Shown: piece after piece, positions 8,485-16,865 of the stretch
Position numbering within the stretch: position 1 is the first letter of the stretch
Layout of the letters: the number at the start of each line of letters is the position of its first letter
DNA from: CAIZQW01 sp942493055
GTDB taxonomy: Bacteria > Verrucomicrobiota > Kiritimatiellia > RFP12 > UBA1067
Direction: 5' to 3'
Assembly (NCBI GenBank): GCA_942493055.1
Contig: OW818680.1
Location: 1,736,001 to 1,800,000, forward strand
Length of the DNA stretch: 64,000 bases
The notes under the pieces: generated by a model
Databases searched by the model: none
Told to the model about the DNA's origin: nothing
What the model saw: the letters and a program-made list of their open reading frames with translations, nothing else
Translations under genes and position numbers: made by a program

Positions 8485-9492
8485 CTATCTCTTCGCGGTG
8501 TACACTCTGTAAACCAAAGAGGCGATCAGCAATAATAAAAAAGCCACAGCGATAATGTGGCTGAAACTCCAACTCTTGGCATCTGCCTTCGATTGAACAC
8601 CAGAGGAGGGCGCAGGTGGCACGACCTTAACAAACTTATTGGATAAAACAACAGGTGCTATTGGAGGCTCCGTTTCTTCAGGTTTACTGAGCTTAGGTGC
8701 CTTTGGGCCGTATTCCTTGCTAAACTCTTCGGGTGAAAGCACACGTAGTCTCCGTTGATCGTAAATGACATCCGATACGTTTACGGCATCAAAAGAAATA
8801 CGAATAGAGTAGGTCTCCGGCTCATATCGGAACTTGGGGGTAGACCCCTTGGGCACCTCGCAAATTCTAAAGCTACCTTTTGAAAACAGATACTCCTTGT
8901 CATCGACTGGCCCTTGATAAAACCACATCTGATTTGTTCCACGCCCTAGTACATAATTATATGTAAATACCTTCGGAAACTGATCCACGTCTCCCGGAAG
9001 AAAGCACACGGGCACCTCAAGGGAAGAAACCCACTGGCTGGGGCCCACAAGCACCTGTGCCTGTATCGCCTGAGCACCGAGTTCCATTCCCCAATTTAAG
9101 TCCGTCATCTCTGATCGCCACGTCATCGAGTGATTCGGTTGAAGTTCGGATGTAGGCATTTCTACCAATTCATCCCACTTCCCGTTATTTTCGACTGTCT
9201 GATATGGGCAATCATGTCGCTTAATTAACTGCGAACCTTTCCTGACTTTCATAAACAGTTGTATGCCCAAGGCATCAAATCCATCAGCAACATAAATAAG
9301 ATTTGACGTTGAATTGTTCCTCAATGAAATCAAATATTGAGGCACTTCGGATATTAGCATGCGTTCGTATCTCGTCTGTAGCGTCAGGGTCGCGACACCC
9401 TGACCGCTCACGTCGCCAGCCCAGAGCAATCGACATGACATAGCGAGGATAAGACTTAAAGTAAACTTGTTCATTGTATAGTGATAGCGCAT
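8485..9492 (-). CDS. Exported protein with C-terminal membrane anchor; putative partner of toxin tip
   Basis: 335 aa. The ATG at 9492 is preferred because GAGGAG lies five bases upstream. Residues 1-25 give a signal peptide (MRYHYTMNKFTLSLILAMSC). The middle is beta-rich with no motif I recognise, followed by a proline-rich linker and one C-terminal helix (SHIIAVAFLLLLIASLVY) with a basic end. It starts 38 bases below the stop of the HELGH fragment, in the position of an immunity or accessory gene. The region is AT-richer than the housekeeping genes. The partner role is inferred from position only. Confidence 0.6.
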   Translation of the reverse strand: MRYHYTMNKFTLSLILAMSCRLLWAGDVSGQGVATLTLQTRYERMLISEVPQYLISLRNNSTSNLIYVADGFDALGIQLFMKVRKGSQLIKRHDCPYQTVENNGKWDELVEMPTSELQPNHSMTWRSEMTDLNWGMELGAQAIQAQVLVGPSQWVSSLEVPVCFLPGDVDQFPKVFTYNYVLGRGTNQMWFYQGPVDDKEYLFSKGSFRICEVPKGSTPKFRYEPETYSIRISFDAVNVSDVIYDQRRLRVLSPEEFSKEYGPKAPKLSKPEETEPPIAPVVLSNKFVKVVPPAPSSGVQSKADAKSWSFSHIIAVAFLLLLIASLVYRVYTAKR

Positions 9493-9530
9493 AACTCTCC
9501 TCAAAAAATGACAACTGCACAAATAATGAT

Positions 9531-9800
9531 TTATCGCACAAAGGCACGATTAGCAAGATTCATCGTCCCAATCTCAGCATCTCTAATATCAACAACTGTC
9601 AGTCCTGCTGGCTGGGGGACTGCACCCATTAGCGGTCCGATTCCTGGCATGTGATTCTTTTCCCAGGGTGCTGTGTTCTGCGTCCCAAATATCAGATGTC
9701 CCAACTCATGCGCTATGCAAAACCTCAACACGTTCATAAAGCCAGTCGCGTCATAATTCACCCTGGGATCCCCGTACGGCTCTTCCGAGATGGAATTCAC
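9531..9800 (-). pseudogene. Decapitated HELGH metalloprotease tip fragment
   Basis: 89-codon frame opening with a GTG and containing HELGHLIFG (zinc HExxH). It looks like the C-terminal end of a larger protein, probably an Rhs-type toxin tip, cut off by the insertion of the transposable element at 9838. Unlike the next cassette, the ATG at the element end does not lead into this frame: that frame stops at a TGA near 9797, and the junction carries a small duplication of GAGGCAGAGG. It could still be translated from the internal GTG. A gene with exported features follows 38 bases downstream. Confidence 0.55.
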
Positions 9801-9837
9801 TGCGACCCGGCAACTCCAGTCCCGAGGAGGCAGAGGG

Positions 9838-9868
9838 AGGCAGAGGGGTCGTAATTAGACATAGGACA
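9838..9868. repeat. Left inverted repeat of element A
   Basis: 31 bases beginning AGGCAGAGGGGTCG, an exact inverse of 10970-11000. Just outside it, GAGGCAGAGG is repeated (9829-9838 region). Confidence 0.9.
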
Positions 9869-9872
9869 TTGC

Positions 9873-10925
9873 TCATCCTTTCTCCTCAAGTGCAAGCATC
9901 ACCTTGCGGTGGGATCGGTTAAGTTTCCTGTCTTTTGAGAGGCGCACACACATTCGCTGGACGGCTTTGGAGACACCGTGAACGCTCATCCCCGACAGCG
10001 CCCCGAGTTCGGCGAGCGTGCGCCCTGAACGGATGCGTGTCACATAAAGGGCGAGATCGCGTCCCCAATCGCCGCGCCGGTCAGCAAAGTCCTGCCACGG
10101 CTCGCCTTTCACCTGTTCCACGGCCGCTACGACACTCTCAAAGGTCAGCAGCCTGCGCCACGCCCTCGCATTCGTCTCAGACCCTGCCTTGCGCGGAACC
10201 TTCCGCCTCAGGTTCTCGATGAAAGCGGCCCCTCCAATAGCCACGGCCGCGGTGATCCGTTCGAAGATCCCCTCCTCCACGCCTTGACGCACATAGTCCT
10301 CGATGTAACGCCGGTAGTCCGCTTTCGGGTCAACCCCCTTCTTCTGCCCTGCGTGCCACCAGAGCCTCTCACCGGTCAGCCAGTCCGGCTTCGGCGCATA
10401 CCCCGCATACGCGTGATAGGAACTCCACGGATGGTTGCGCAGCACAGCGATCCGAGCCTTCACCTGCTCCGCAGTCGGCCCCTCCTGCATGAACCCAGCC
10501 TTCTCGCGGGAGCGTTCCTCCTTGCCCTGCCCGAGGCTTTGGATGCGCACGGGGTTCAGGTGGATGTAGACGCTGCACGTCAGAGCCCACGACCCCTCGC
10601 CGTCCACGGGGATGCTCTTGAAGCGCGCCTGGAAGACCGGCCCCGAGCAACTATGCTTGGCGTTGAACCATGCGGCGTAGCTGAGGTTCAGCCACTGCAA
10701 CGCGCGGCTCGCGTTTGCCTCCGGGGTCTCGATGAGCAGATGGTAATGGTTGTCCATCAGCACGTAGGCATGCACCGCGACGCAGTAACGCTCGACCATC
10801 ATGGACAGCAGTTCAATGAAATGCTCCCTGTCGCGGTCATTCTCGAAAATATCCTTCCGCCACATCCCGCGCGTGGTGATGTGATACCACCCGCCTTCCA
10901 CATCGTGTCTGAGTTGCCTTGGCAT
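9873..10925 (-). CDS. REP-associated tyrosine (Y1/HUH) transposase, copy A
   Basis: 350 aa. N-terminal Y1 transposase domain: YHITTRG near residue 15, the HUH motif in MDNHYHLLIE (residues 57-66), and catalytic Tyr in VYIHLNPVRI (about 120). The C-terminus (about 285-330) resembles the DnaA C-terminal DNA-binding domain (GRDLALYV...LAELGALSGMS...VSKAVQRM), a fusion known in RAYT proteins. It nicks and joins single-stranded DNA at the element ends. The gene's 3' end overlaps a strong GAGGAGAAAGG ribosome site and an ATGA that points out of the element. Confidence 0.9.
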   Translation of the reverse strand: MPRQLRHDVEGGWYHITTRGMWRKDIFENDRDREHFIELLSMMVERYCVAVHAYVLMDNHYHLLIETPEANASRALQWLNLSYAAWFNAKHSCSGPVFQARFKSIPVDGEGSWALTCSVYIHLNPVRIQSLGQGKEERSREKAGFMQEGPTAEQVKARIAVLRNHPWSSYHAYAGYAPKPDWLTGERLWWHAGQKKGVDPKADYRRYIEDYVRQGVEEGIFERITAAVAIGGAAFIENLRRKVPRKAGSETNARAWRRLLTFESVVAAVEQVKGEPWQDFADRRGDWGRDLALYVTRIRSGRTLAELGALSGMSVHGVSKAVQRMCVRLSKDRKLNRSHRKVMLALEEKG

Positions 10926-10969
10926 GTTCGGAATATTTCAAAATCCGCTTGAATGCGCAACACTTTCTT

Positions 10970-11000
10970 TGTCCTATGTCTAATTACGACCCCTCTGCCT
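10970..11000. repeat. Right inverted repeat of element A
   Basis: Exact inverse of 9838-9868. On the minus strand it encodes the final residues KRQRGRN and the stop of the gene at 10980-11738. Confidence 0.9.
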
Positions 11001-11738
11001 TTTCATATCATCTGTGTTCAGCACCCTCAGGCTACCGCAAATCCCATGCATTAATACTGTGTCATTAGTAACTGCGCCTGTATATAGAACTTCTATGCTT
11101 CCTAACAAATTACTTTGATCGCTTTGCCACCGGAGATAAATCTCACCATCGCTATAAGTAATAAACCCCTCTAAATCCGGAGATCTGAACCATTCACACC
11201 TTTTAAAATTTCTTTCATTAATTATACTTCTCCACTTAATGCGTTGCAGTAACCACGTTGCTTCCTCGTCCGTCATTGACCATCTGAACTCATTAATGTC
11301 TGTCTGGCATGCCAAACGATCCATCTCAGGGAAGGTTGGATTTCTTATCACTGGTGCGATAACTGTTGAAAAGGAAAAAGGGCGTAGTGGTTCCGTAAAT
11401 ATAACATTTACTGCATCACCGGCAAAGATAACGGAAGAAGTAATCCATCCGCTAACTGTTCTATTTGTCGCCAACTCAGGAGGAAGGCTGAATTCGACAT
11501 TCGACACCTGACATCGTACCCAATCATACGGGGCTGCCGTGTTGTGGATTTGTTTTACAGCAAACGGCTGAAACTTCTTTATATCTATCCGTTGTTTCGC
11601 GTAAAACCAATAAAGATGAATCCTATAGTAATACAGTCCTAAAAGCATTGAAAATGAAAGGAGGCAAAAGAGAGAAACAGTGATTAATCTGTTTTTAAAA
11701 ATATTACCTGCATCTTTACTGAATTTAATACTCAACAT
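10980..11738 (-). CDS. Membrane-anchored hypothetical protein, putative tip partner
   Basis: 252 aa with one N-terminal transmembrane helix (about 17-37, ITVSLFCLLSFSMLLGLYYY) and a large soluble, aromatic-rich domain outside. I do not recognise the family. The last eight codons and the stop lie in or next to the right inverted repeat of element A, so the original 3' end may have been replaced. It begins 25 bases below the tip-like ORF 11764-12123, the usual place of an immunity or accessory gene. AT-rich like its neighbour. Immunity function is inference. Confidence 0.6.
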   Translation of the reverse strand: MLSIKFSKDAGNIFKNRLITVSLFCLLSFSMLLGLYYYRIHLYWFYAKQRIDIKKFQPFAVKQIHNTAAPYDWVRCQVSNVEFSLPPELATNRTVSGWITSSVIFAGDAVNVIFTEPLRPFSFSTVIAPVIRNPTFPEMDRLACQTDINEFRWSMTDEEATWLLQRIKWRSIINERNFKRCEWFRSPDLEGFITYSDGEIYLRWQSDQSNLLGSIEVLYTGAVTNDTVLMHGICGSLRVLNTDDMKRQRGRN

Positions 11739-11763
11739 ACAAAGACCTTTCAGCTTCAGTCAA

Positions 11764-12123
11764 TTACTCTTCACAAGCATTCTCGCCCTGTTTTCTACAT
11801 CCCTCCAAAATTTCTTTCGTCGAATCTTTGGAGATAAATGGGAGATAGAAATTGTCATTACTTTCTATATAACCCATTGCATTAGTTTTACCTTTATTTT
11901 TCTTATACCAATCCGTTTTTTTGATGTCACACTTGACCCATTTTTCTTTTCCATAGTCTTCCCAATCATAATTTACTTTAGGACGAGAAAACGGCCAAAA
12001 CGTAAACCAATCCGTACACTCGCAATACTGGCATTGTACTTTCATCCAAACAGTTGCTTTGTTTCCGTGCAATGAAAGCAAATTCCTAAACTGAGTGGAG
12101 GCAGAGGGGTCGTAATTAGACAT
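11764..12123 (-). CDS. Detached Rhs-tip-like protein started by element B
   Basis: 119 aa from the ATG at 12123, which lies inside the inverted repeat of element B. The first residues (MSNYDPSA) are encoded by the element and the rest by the flank. A longer frame runs back to 12156 inside the transposase gene. The body has a Cys cluster (QCQYCECTDW) and many Trp, Lys and Tyr, and looks like a short toxin tip without an Rhs core. No family is recognised. Probably a displaced C-terminal module; it may be expressed using the ribosome site at the end of the transposase gene. Confidence 0.55.
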   Translation of the reverse strand: MSNYDPSASTQFRNLLSLHGNKATVWMKVQCQYCECTDWFTFWPFSRPKVNYDWEDYGKEKWVKCDIKKTDWYKKNKGKTNAMGYIESNDNFYLPFISKDSTKEILEGCRKQGENACEE

Positions 12124-12129
12124 AGGACA
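12099..12129. repeat. Left inverted repeat of element B
   Basis: 31 bases identical to the left repeat of copy A. Contains the ATG (12121-12123) that opens the MSNYDPSA reading frame. Confidence 0.9.
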
Positions 12130-12133
12130 TTGC

Positions 12134-13186
12134 TCATCCCTTCTCCTCAAGTGCAAGCATCACCTTGCGGTGGGATCGGTTAAGTTTCCTGTCTTTTGAG
12201 AGGCGCACACAGATTCGCTGGACGGCTTTGGAGACACCGTGAACGCTCATCCCCGAGAGCGTCCCGAGTTCGGCGAGCGTACGTCCTGAACGGGTGCGTG
12301 TCACATAAAGGGCGAGATCGCGTCCCCAATCGCCGCGCCGGTCAGCAAAGTCCTGCCACGGCTCGCCTTTCACCTGTTCCACGGCCGCTACGACACTCTC
12401 AAAGGTCAGCAGCCTGCGCCACGCCCTCGCATTCGTCTCAGACCCTGCCTTGCGCGGAACCTTCCGCCTCAGGTTCTCGATGAAAGCGGTCCCTCCAATA
12501 GCCACGGCCGCGGTGATCCGTTCGAAGATCCCCTCCTCCACGCCTTGACGCACATAGTCCTCGATGTAACGCCGGTAGTCCGCTTTCGGGTCAACCCCCT
12601 TCTTCTGCCCTGCGTGCCACCAGAGCCTCTCGCAGGTCAGCCAGTCCGGCTTCGGCGCATACCCCGCATACGCGTGACAGGAACTCCACGGATGGTTGCG
12701 CAGCACAGCGATCCGCGCCTTCACCTGCTCCGCAGTCGGCCCCTCCTGCATGAACCCAGCCTTCTCGCGGGCGCGGTCATCCTTGCCCTGCCCGAGGCTT
12801 TGGATGCGCACGGGGTTCAGGTGGATGTAGACGCTGCACGTCAGAGCCCACGCGCCCTCGCCGTCCACGGGGATGCTCTTGAAACGCGCCTGGAACACCG
12901 GCCCCGAGCAACTATGCTTGGCGTTGAACCATGCGGCGTAGCTGAGGTTCAGCCACTGCAACGCACGGCTGGCGTTTGCCTCCGGAGTCTCTATCAGTAA
13001 GTGGTAATGGTTGTCCATCAGCACATAGGCATGCACCGCGACGCAGTAACGCTCGACCATCATGGACAGCAGTTCAATGAAATGCTCCCTGTCGCGGTCA
13101 TTCTCGAAAATATCCTTCCGCCACATCCCGCGCGTGGTGATGTGATACCACCCGCCTTCCACATCGTGTCTGAGTTGTCTTGGCAT
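12134..13186 (-). CDS. REP-associated tyrosine (Y1/HUH) transposase, copy B
   Basis: 350 aa, differing from copy A at only about a dozen positions (for example GAWAL for GSWAL, DDRAREK for EERSREK, CHAYAG for YHAYAG). HUH motif (NHYHLL), the VYIHLNP tyrosine and the DnaA-C-like end are all intact, so it should be active. Same strand as copy A. Confidence 0.9.
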   Translation of the reverse strand: MPRQLRHDVEGGWYHITTRGMWRKDIFENDRDREHFIELLSMMVERYCVAVHAYVLMDNHYHLLIETPEANASRALQWLNLSYAAWFNAKHSCSGPVFQARFKSIPVDGEGAWALTCSVYIHLNPVRIQSLGQGKDDRAREKAGFMQEGPTAEQVKARIAVLRNHPWSSCHAYAGYAPKPDWLTCERLWWHAGQKKGVDPKADYRRYIEDYVRQGVEEGIFERITAAVAIGGTAFIENLRRKVPRKAGSETNARAWRRLLTFESVVAAVEQVKGEPWQDFADRRGDWGRDLALYVTRTRSGRTLAELGTLSGMSVHGVSKAVQRICVRLSKDRKLNRSHRKVMLALEEKG

Positions 13187-13230
13187 GTTCGGAATATATC
13201 AAAATCCGACTGGCTGCGCAACACTTTCTT

Positions 13231-13261
13231 TGTCCCATGTCTAATTACGACCCCTCTGCCT
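13231..13261. repeat. Right inverted repeat of element B
   Basis: Inverse of 12099-12129 with one mismatch (TGTCCC for TGTCCT). Confidence 0.88.
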
Positions 13262-13337
13262 TTTTTAAACCCTAAAACAGTGAATTTTTAAAGGCTTGGT
13301 GGCGGTAATAACATTTCTGTCACGTTCAGAGAGCTTT

Positions 13338-13622
13338 TCATTTCTCAAACCAATTCCAAATAAGAACAACCAATTGCCCAATTATATAAAATAGAATTAA
13401 CCACTTAAGATTCCTTCTGATCCAGTTCTTGGACTCGGGGTTGTTGGCCAGTTTATTCAAAACTAAAATAAGTGTAACGAGAAAAAAAATCCCACAAGGA
13501 ACAAACACCAACAGCCTACGATCAAAGAGCCCTAAAATCCCTATGACACCTGTGAGCAACACACCATAGACGAAACACCGCCATAAAGGTATAGGGAATT
13601 GAGATTTATAGTCTGTTTTCAT
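13338..13622 (-). CDS. Small three-helix membrane protein; putative immunity gene
   Basis: 94 aa with three hydrophobic helices (about 15-33, 37-55 and 72-90) and short charged links. No family recognised. It starts 18 bases below the stop of the truncated Rhs gene, whose tip is Gly/Ala-rich and hydrophobic. A small membrane protein right after a polymorphic-toxin gene is a common immunity arrangement, but this role is inferred. No ribosome site is evident, so translation may be coupled to the Rhs gene. Confidence 0.6.
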   Translation of the reverse strand: MKTDYKSQFPIPLWRCFVYGVLLTGVIGILGLFDRRLLVFVPCGIFFLVTLILVLNKLANNPESKNWIRRNLKWLILFYIIGQLVVLIWNWFEK

Positions 13623-13640
13623 ATAATGTACGCCTTATTA

Positions 13641-16600
13641 TTACTTGCCTGAATTGACAGCAGCACCTATTCCTTCACCAGCTGTAATAGCTGCATTAGC
13701 ACCAACCACAATACGCGCACTAAGAGTTGCAGTTTGAGGATCCACAATACATTTTTCTAAGGTGATTATTCCTGGATAACCGTATCGACTAGTCACCAAT
13801 CGCCAGTCTAGACCACCACTGGCAATTAGAGGTACGGTCAAATCTACGATTTGCGCCCCATAATCAATGTAACGATACGGACATGAATCAGGATTGGCAT
13901 TTGCGCTAATCATCGTAACTTGCACTAATGCACTTGCTGGACCTGTAGGACCAGCAGGTGTATCCATTATAGCATTGATCATGTTTCCAAAACTAGCACC
14001 AGCACCGTAAGCACAATAGACAGCTAGAACCGCACCCGCTCCCGTTTCAGAAAAGACTAGTCCAGCCGCAACGCCTAGACTATTTGCCACCAAACCAATC
14101 GCACTACGAATAAATTGCCCTGTTTTAAATAAGCCATTTGGGTCTACGTAATTCACCGGGTTATTCCCGCAGAACGCATACAGATTTAGCCCGCCGCTAA
14201 TTCCTATTGGATCATTCGAAAGCCACCTGCCCGTCGCTGAATCATACCATCGAGCGCGGAAGTTATAGAAACTGGTGACGCAAGAGTATTCACGGCCTTG
14301 GAACATGTAGCGGTTGCCATAGGCAGATGCGGTCAGAGGGCTAAGATCGGAAGACCGAATGGCTGTGTTTCCATAAGCGTCATACGTGTAGGATTCGATA
14401 ATTTGACCTTGCGTGTTGACCAGCGCCTGAACGCTGCCGAGGTGGTCTTTGACGGCGTAATAGGTGCTGGCGGTGCTTGTCGAGTACACGGTCATTGCCA
14501 GCAGGTTGTCGATACCCTGTCCCCACGTATAGGAGCGGAGCAGTTTGCCGGAGGCATCGAGATCGGCTATGCACTGGCTGCCGTTATACGCATGGTTGAC
14601 CGTCGTGCCATTTGCGGTGGTGCTCAGACGTCGGCCGATCGGGTCATACGTATAGGACTCGGCAAGCACACCGTTGTTTGTAACGGAGAGGAGCTGGCCT
14701 TGCAGATTCCAGACGAGATCGAGCGTTGTTCCATTGCGTACAATGCGTGAAACATTACCCGCATTGTCATGTGTGTAGCCTGTGCCGTCTGAAACCGAGT
14801 TGAGGCGGTTACCGATGCCGTAGGTGTAGGTTTTTGTCGCGCCGTCAAAAGTTTCTGAAAGGCGGTTGCCTGCGAGATCGTAGGAGAATTGACGAGTTGA
14901 CTGATTGACTGATTGACTGATTGTCTCGGAAAGCAACCTGTTGAGGCCGTCATACGTGTAGACGTTGGTGACGCACGAACTTCCGGCTATGTCCACCTTC
15001 TGGGTGATCATGCCTGAAAGGTCGTAAGCGTACGCGAAGGAGCGCACGGTTTCGCCGCTTGCTGTCCTGTAGGTGATGTTCGTCACGCGGTTTAATATGT
15101 CAGAAGCGTAGCTTGCGGTCAAGCACGAGTTGGAGACGGATTCGAGCCCGCCGCTCCAGGCGCAATAGGTGTTGGTAAATGTCCCGGCCTCGGTTGTCTG
15201 GCAGGCAAGCCGGGCGGCTTGATCATAGCTGGCTTTCTCAGAGAGAAGCGCCGTCACCCCCAGAATTGACAGTACGGTGTTGGTGGCGAGGCCAGAGCGG
15301 TCAAGGGCATACGATAGAGTCATGTCTGGGAACGATGACGTGCGAGAACGCACAGCTTCGGAGACAAGCCTGCCCGCACCGTCATAGCCGTATTCGGCGG
15401 TTGCCAGAGCGTTGGTAGATCCTGAAGGTCGCCCGCAGGGAAGCCAGCCATAGGTTGTCGTGCCATCTGGGTAAGTCACGCGGGTCACGCGTGCGCCGAT
15501 GTCATAATCAAAGGATATTGCCGTGCCGTCGAAACGGGTAACCGAGGAGACGATGTCCCCGAGGCGATAACGCACGGTCATCTCCCTGCCTTCGATGTCA
15601 AAAACTTTATCGGCGCGTCCAAGGCCATCGAGCACATAACGCTCGACTTCGCGATTAAGCGGATCACGGATACGCAGGGAGTGCATCTGCTGGCTGTAGT
15701 CGAAACGGACGGAGGCTGCAAGTCCGTCAGCATCCTGGATGATCTCGGACGGCTTCCCGCCGGGATGGTAGGTTGTGCGGGTGCTCCTTCCAGCGACATC
15801 CATACGGTTCGTCACGCGGCCAGCGGCGTCTCGGAGGAAGGTCTCGGTGAGTCCGTCAGGTCGCACGATCTTGCTGACTCGGCCAAGCTCATTGACTTCC
15901 TTGGCAACGACACGTGTCGTTTCGCTCGGCCCCTGAAGCACGAGATTCGTCAGGATGCCGAGGGAGGCGTTCCAGCCCAGCGTGATCGACGGGCCGTCGG
16001 AAGGCGTGACGGATGTCGGATATCCGCCCGAGCCATAGCCGAGCGTAACTTTGCGGCTTTCCTGGTCACGGTACTCGCTGAGTAGCCCGTTGGTATAAGC
16101 GAAGGTCTCCTCAAGCCGGACACCGGCTGCCAACTCGGTCCAATTGGTGAGGACGAGTCCTTGCACTGAATAATCCGTTCCCGAGACACGCCCGCAGGGG
16201 TCGGTGAACGTTGCTGGCAAGCGGCAAGCCGCGTCATAGGTCAGCGAATTTGAAGGTGCGGCATCCAACGGCGATAGGTCATTACCAAGGGAAAGGAAGA
16301 AAGCCTGCTTTACTGAGGTGACGCGGAGTTCCGCATCCCTTCCGACTTTCGTTGCATACTTGTCGGATACGGGTTCGACGTTGATGTCAAAGCCTTCGTA
16401 TATCGGCTTGCCCCTCCACACCGTCCTGTCAATGAGTCTCGTGCCCTCGGCATAGCTGTAGGAGGCCGTTTCCGAACAGGGATGTCGGATTTCAAGCGGC
16501 TGGTTGGACACCATGTTTTTGACGAAAGAGGTCTCGAAGATTTGGCCGTCCCGGAATTCGCGGGCGACTGATGTCTCAGCATCGACATACTCGGCCTTGT

Positions 16601-16859
16601 ATTCATAGAGGCGGCCCGGTTCTCCGTAGGTTGAAGCAGCGTTCCGATGGGGCGGTTCAGAGGGGATCACGGAGTTGACGTTCGTATAGGCGTAACGGAA
16701 GGTCAGACCGGAACGCCCCTCGCAGGCCGTCATGTAGTGCGACCCCATTTCATAATTATATTTTTCCACCTCAGTGCCGGAGGACGTGATGCGGCGGGTC
16801 TGGAAAAGATCCCAGACACCTTGCGTTGTCTCCGAGGCAAAGGGGTTGCAATTTGACAT
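13641..16859 (-). CDS. Rhs/YD-repeat protein, N-terminally replaced by element C
   Basis: 1072 aa from the ATG at 16859. This ATG lies in the inverted repeat of element C and shares its A with the TAA of the transposase (TAATG), so translation is probably coupled. The frame is also open upstream to 17030, which overlaps the transposase and is less likely. The N-terminal signal seen in the second Rhs protein is missing. Many YD repeats (for example YTYDGLNRLL, YDLAGNRLSE) lead to the Rhs core (DPIGISGGLNLYAFCGNN, about 885-905) ending at DPNGL. After that comes a 162-residue unique tip, Gly/Ala-rich and hydrophobic. A three-helix partner gene follows. Without a signal its export is uncertain. 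Confidence 0.82.
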   Translation of the reverse strand: MSNCNPFASETTQGVWDLFQTRRITSSGTEVEKYNYEMGSHYMTACEGRSGLTFRYAYTNVNSVIPSEPPHRNAASTYGEPGRLYEYKAEYVDAETSVAREFRDGQIFETSFVKNMVSNQPLEIRHPCSETASYSYAEGTRLIDRTVWRGKPIYEGFDINVEPVSDKYATKVGRDAELRVTSVKQAFFLSLGNDLSPLDAAPSNSLTYDAACRLPATFTDPCGRVSGTDYSVQGLVLTNWTELAAGVRLEETFAYTNGLLSEYRDQESRKVTLGYGSGGYPTSVTPSDGPSITLGWNASLGILTNLVLQGPSETTRVVAKEVNELGRVSKIVRPDGLTETFLRDAAGRVTNRMDVAGRSTRTTYHPGGKPSEIIQDADGLAASVRFDYSQQMHSLRIRDPLNREVERYVLDGLGRADKVFDIEGREMTVRYRLGDIVSSVTRFDGTAISFDYDIGARVTRVTYPDGTTTYGWLPCGRPSGSTNALATAEYGYDGAGRLVSEAVRSRTSSFPDMTLSYALDRSGLATNTVLSILGVTALLSEKASYDQAARLACQTTEAGTFTNTYCAWSGGLESVSNSCLTASYASDILNRVTNITYRTASGETVRSFAYAYDLSGMITQKVDIAGSSCVTNVYTYDGLNRLLSETISQSVNQSTRQFSYDLAGNRLSETFDGATKTYTYGIGNRLNSVSDGTGYTHDNAGNVSRIVRNGTTLDLVWNLQGQLLSVTNNGVLAESYTYDPIGRRLSTTANGTTVNHAYNGSQCIADLDASGKLLRSYTWGQGIDNLLAMTVYSTSTASTYYAVKDHLGSVQALVNTQGQIIESYTYDAYGNTAIRSSDLSPLTASAYGNRYMFQGREYSCVTSFYNFRARWYDSATGRWLSNDPIGISGGLNLYAFCGNNPVNYVDPNGLFKTGQFIRSAIGLVANSLGVAAGLVFSETGAGAVLAVYCAYGAGASFGNMINAIMDTPAGPTGPASALVQVTMISANANPDSCPYRYIDYGAQIVDLTVPLIASGGLDWRLVTSRYGYPGIITLEKCIVDPQTATLSARIVVGANAAITAGEGIGAAVNSGK
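14897..14925. repeat. Short tandem repeat (TTGACTGA units) inside the Rhs gene
   Basis: About three and a half copies of an 8-base unit, translated as the Ser/Gln/Asn-rich stretch ISQSVNQSTRQ between two YD repeats. It resembles intergenic mini-repeats found elsewhere in the window. Confidence 0.75.
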
Positions 16860-16865
16860 TAGACA
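16836..16865. repeat. Left inverted repeat of element C
   Basis: Contains the TAATG junction (16857-16861) where the transposase stop and the Rhs start overlap. Confidence 0.85.

Larger units (their letters stand above)
9838..11000 (-). mobile_element. RAYT-type element, copy A (1163 bp)
   Basis: Bounded by perfect 31-bp inverted repeats and carrying one Y1 transposase gene. It has the same length as copy B and is nearly identical to it, so both moved recently. No target-site duplication is visible, as expected for HUH transposition. The right end supplies the last eight codons of the neighbouring gene at 10980-11738, and the left end cuts the HELGH fragment. Confidence 0.85.
12099..13261 (-). 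mobile_element. RAYT-type element, copy B (1163 bp)
   Basis: Same structure and length as copy A: 31-bp inverted repeats (one mismatch between the ends) around a Y1 transposase gene. Flanks differ from those of copy A and show no duplication. It separates the detached tip gene from the three-helix partner of the downstream-truncated Rhs protein. Confidence 0.85.

Noticed and set aside
11680..12075. Plus-strand hydrophobic 131-codon frame
   Set aside because: Antisense to the tip and partner genes, in AT-rich DNA where such frames arise by chance; crosses the gene junction.
9838..13261. Classical IS200/IS605 element
   Set aside because: No tnpB, ends are long inverted repeats rather than subterminal hairpins, and the transposase has a DnaA-C-like end as in RAYT proteins.
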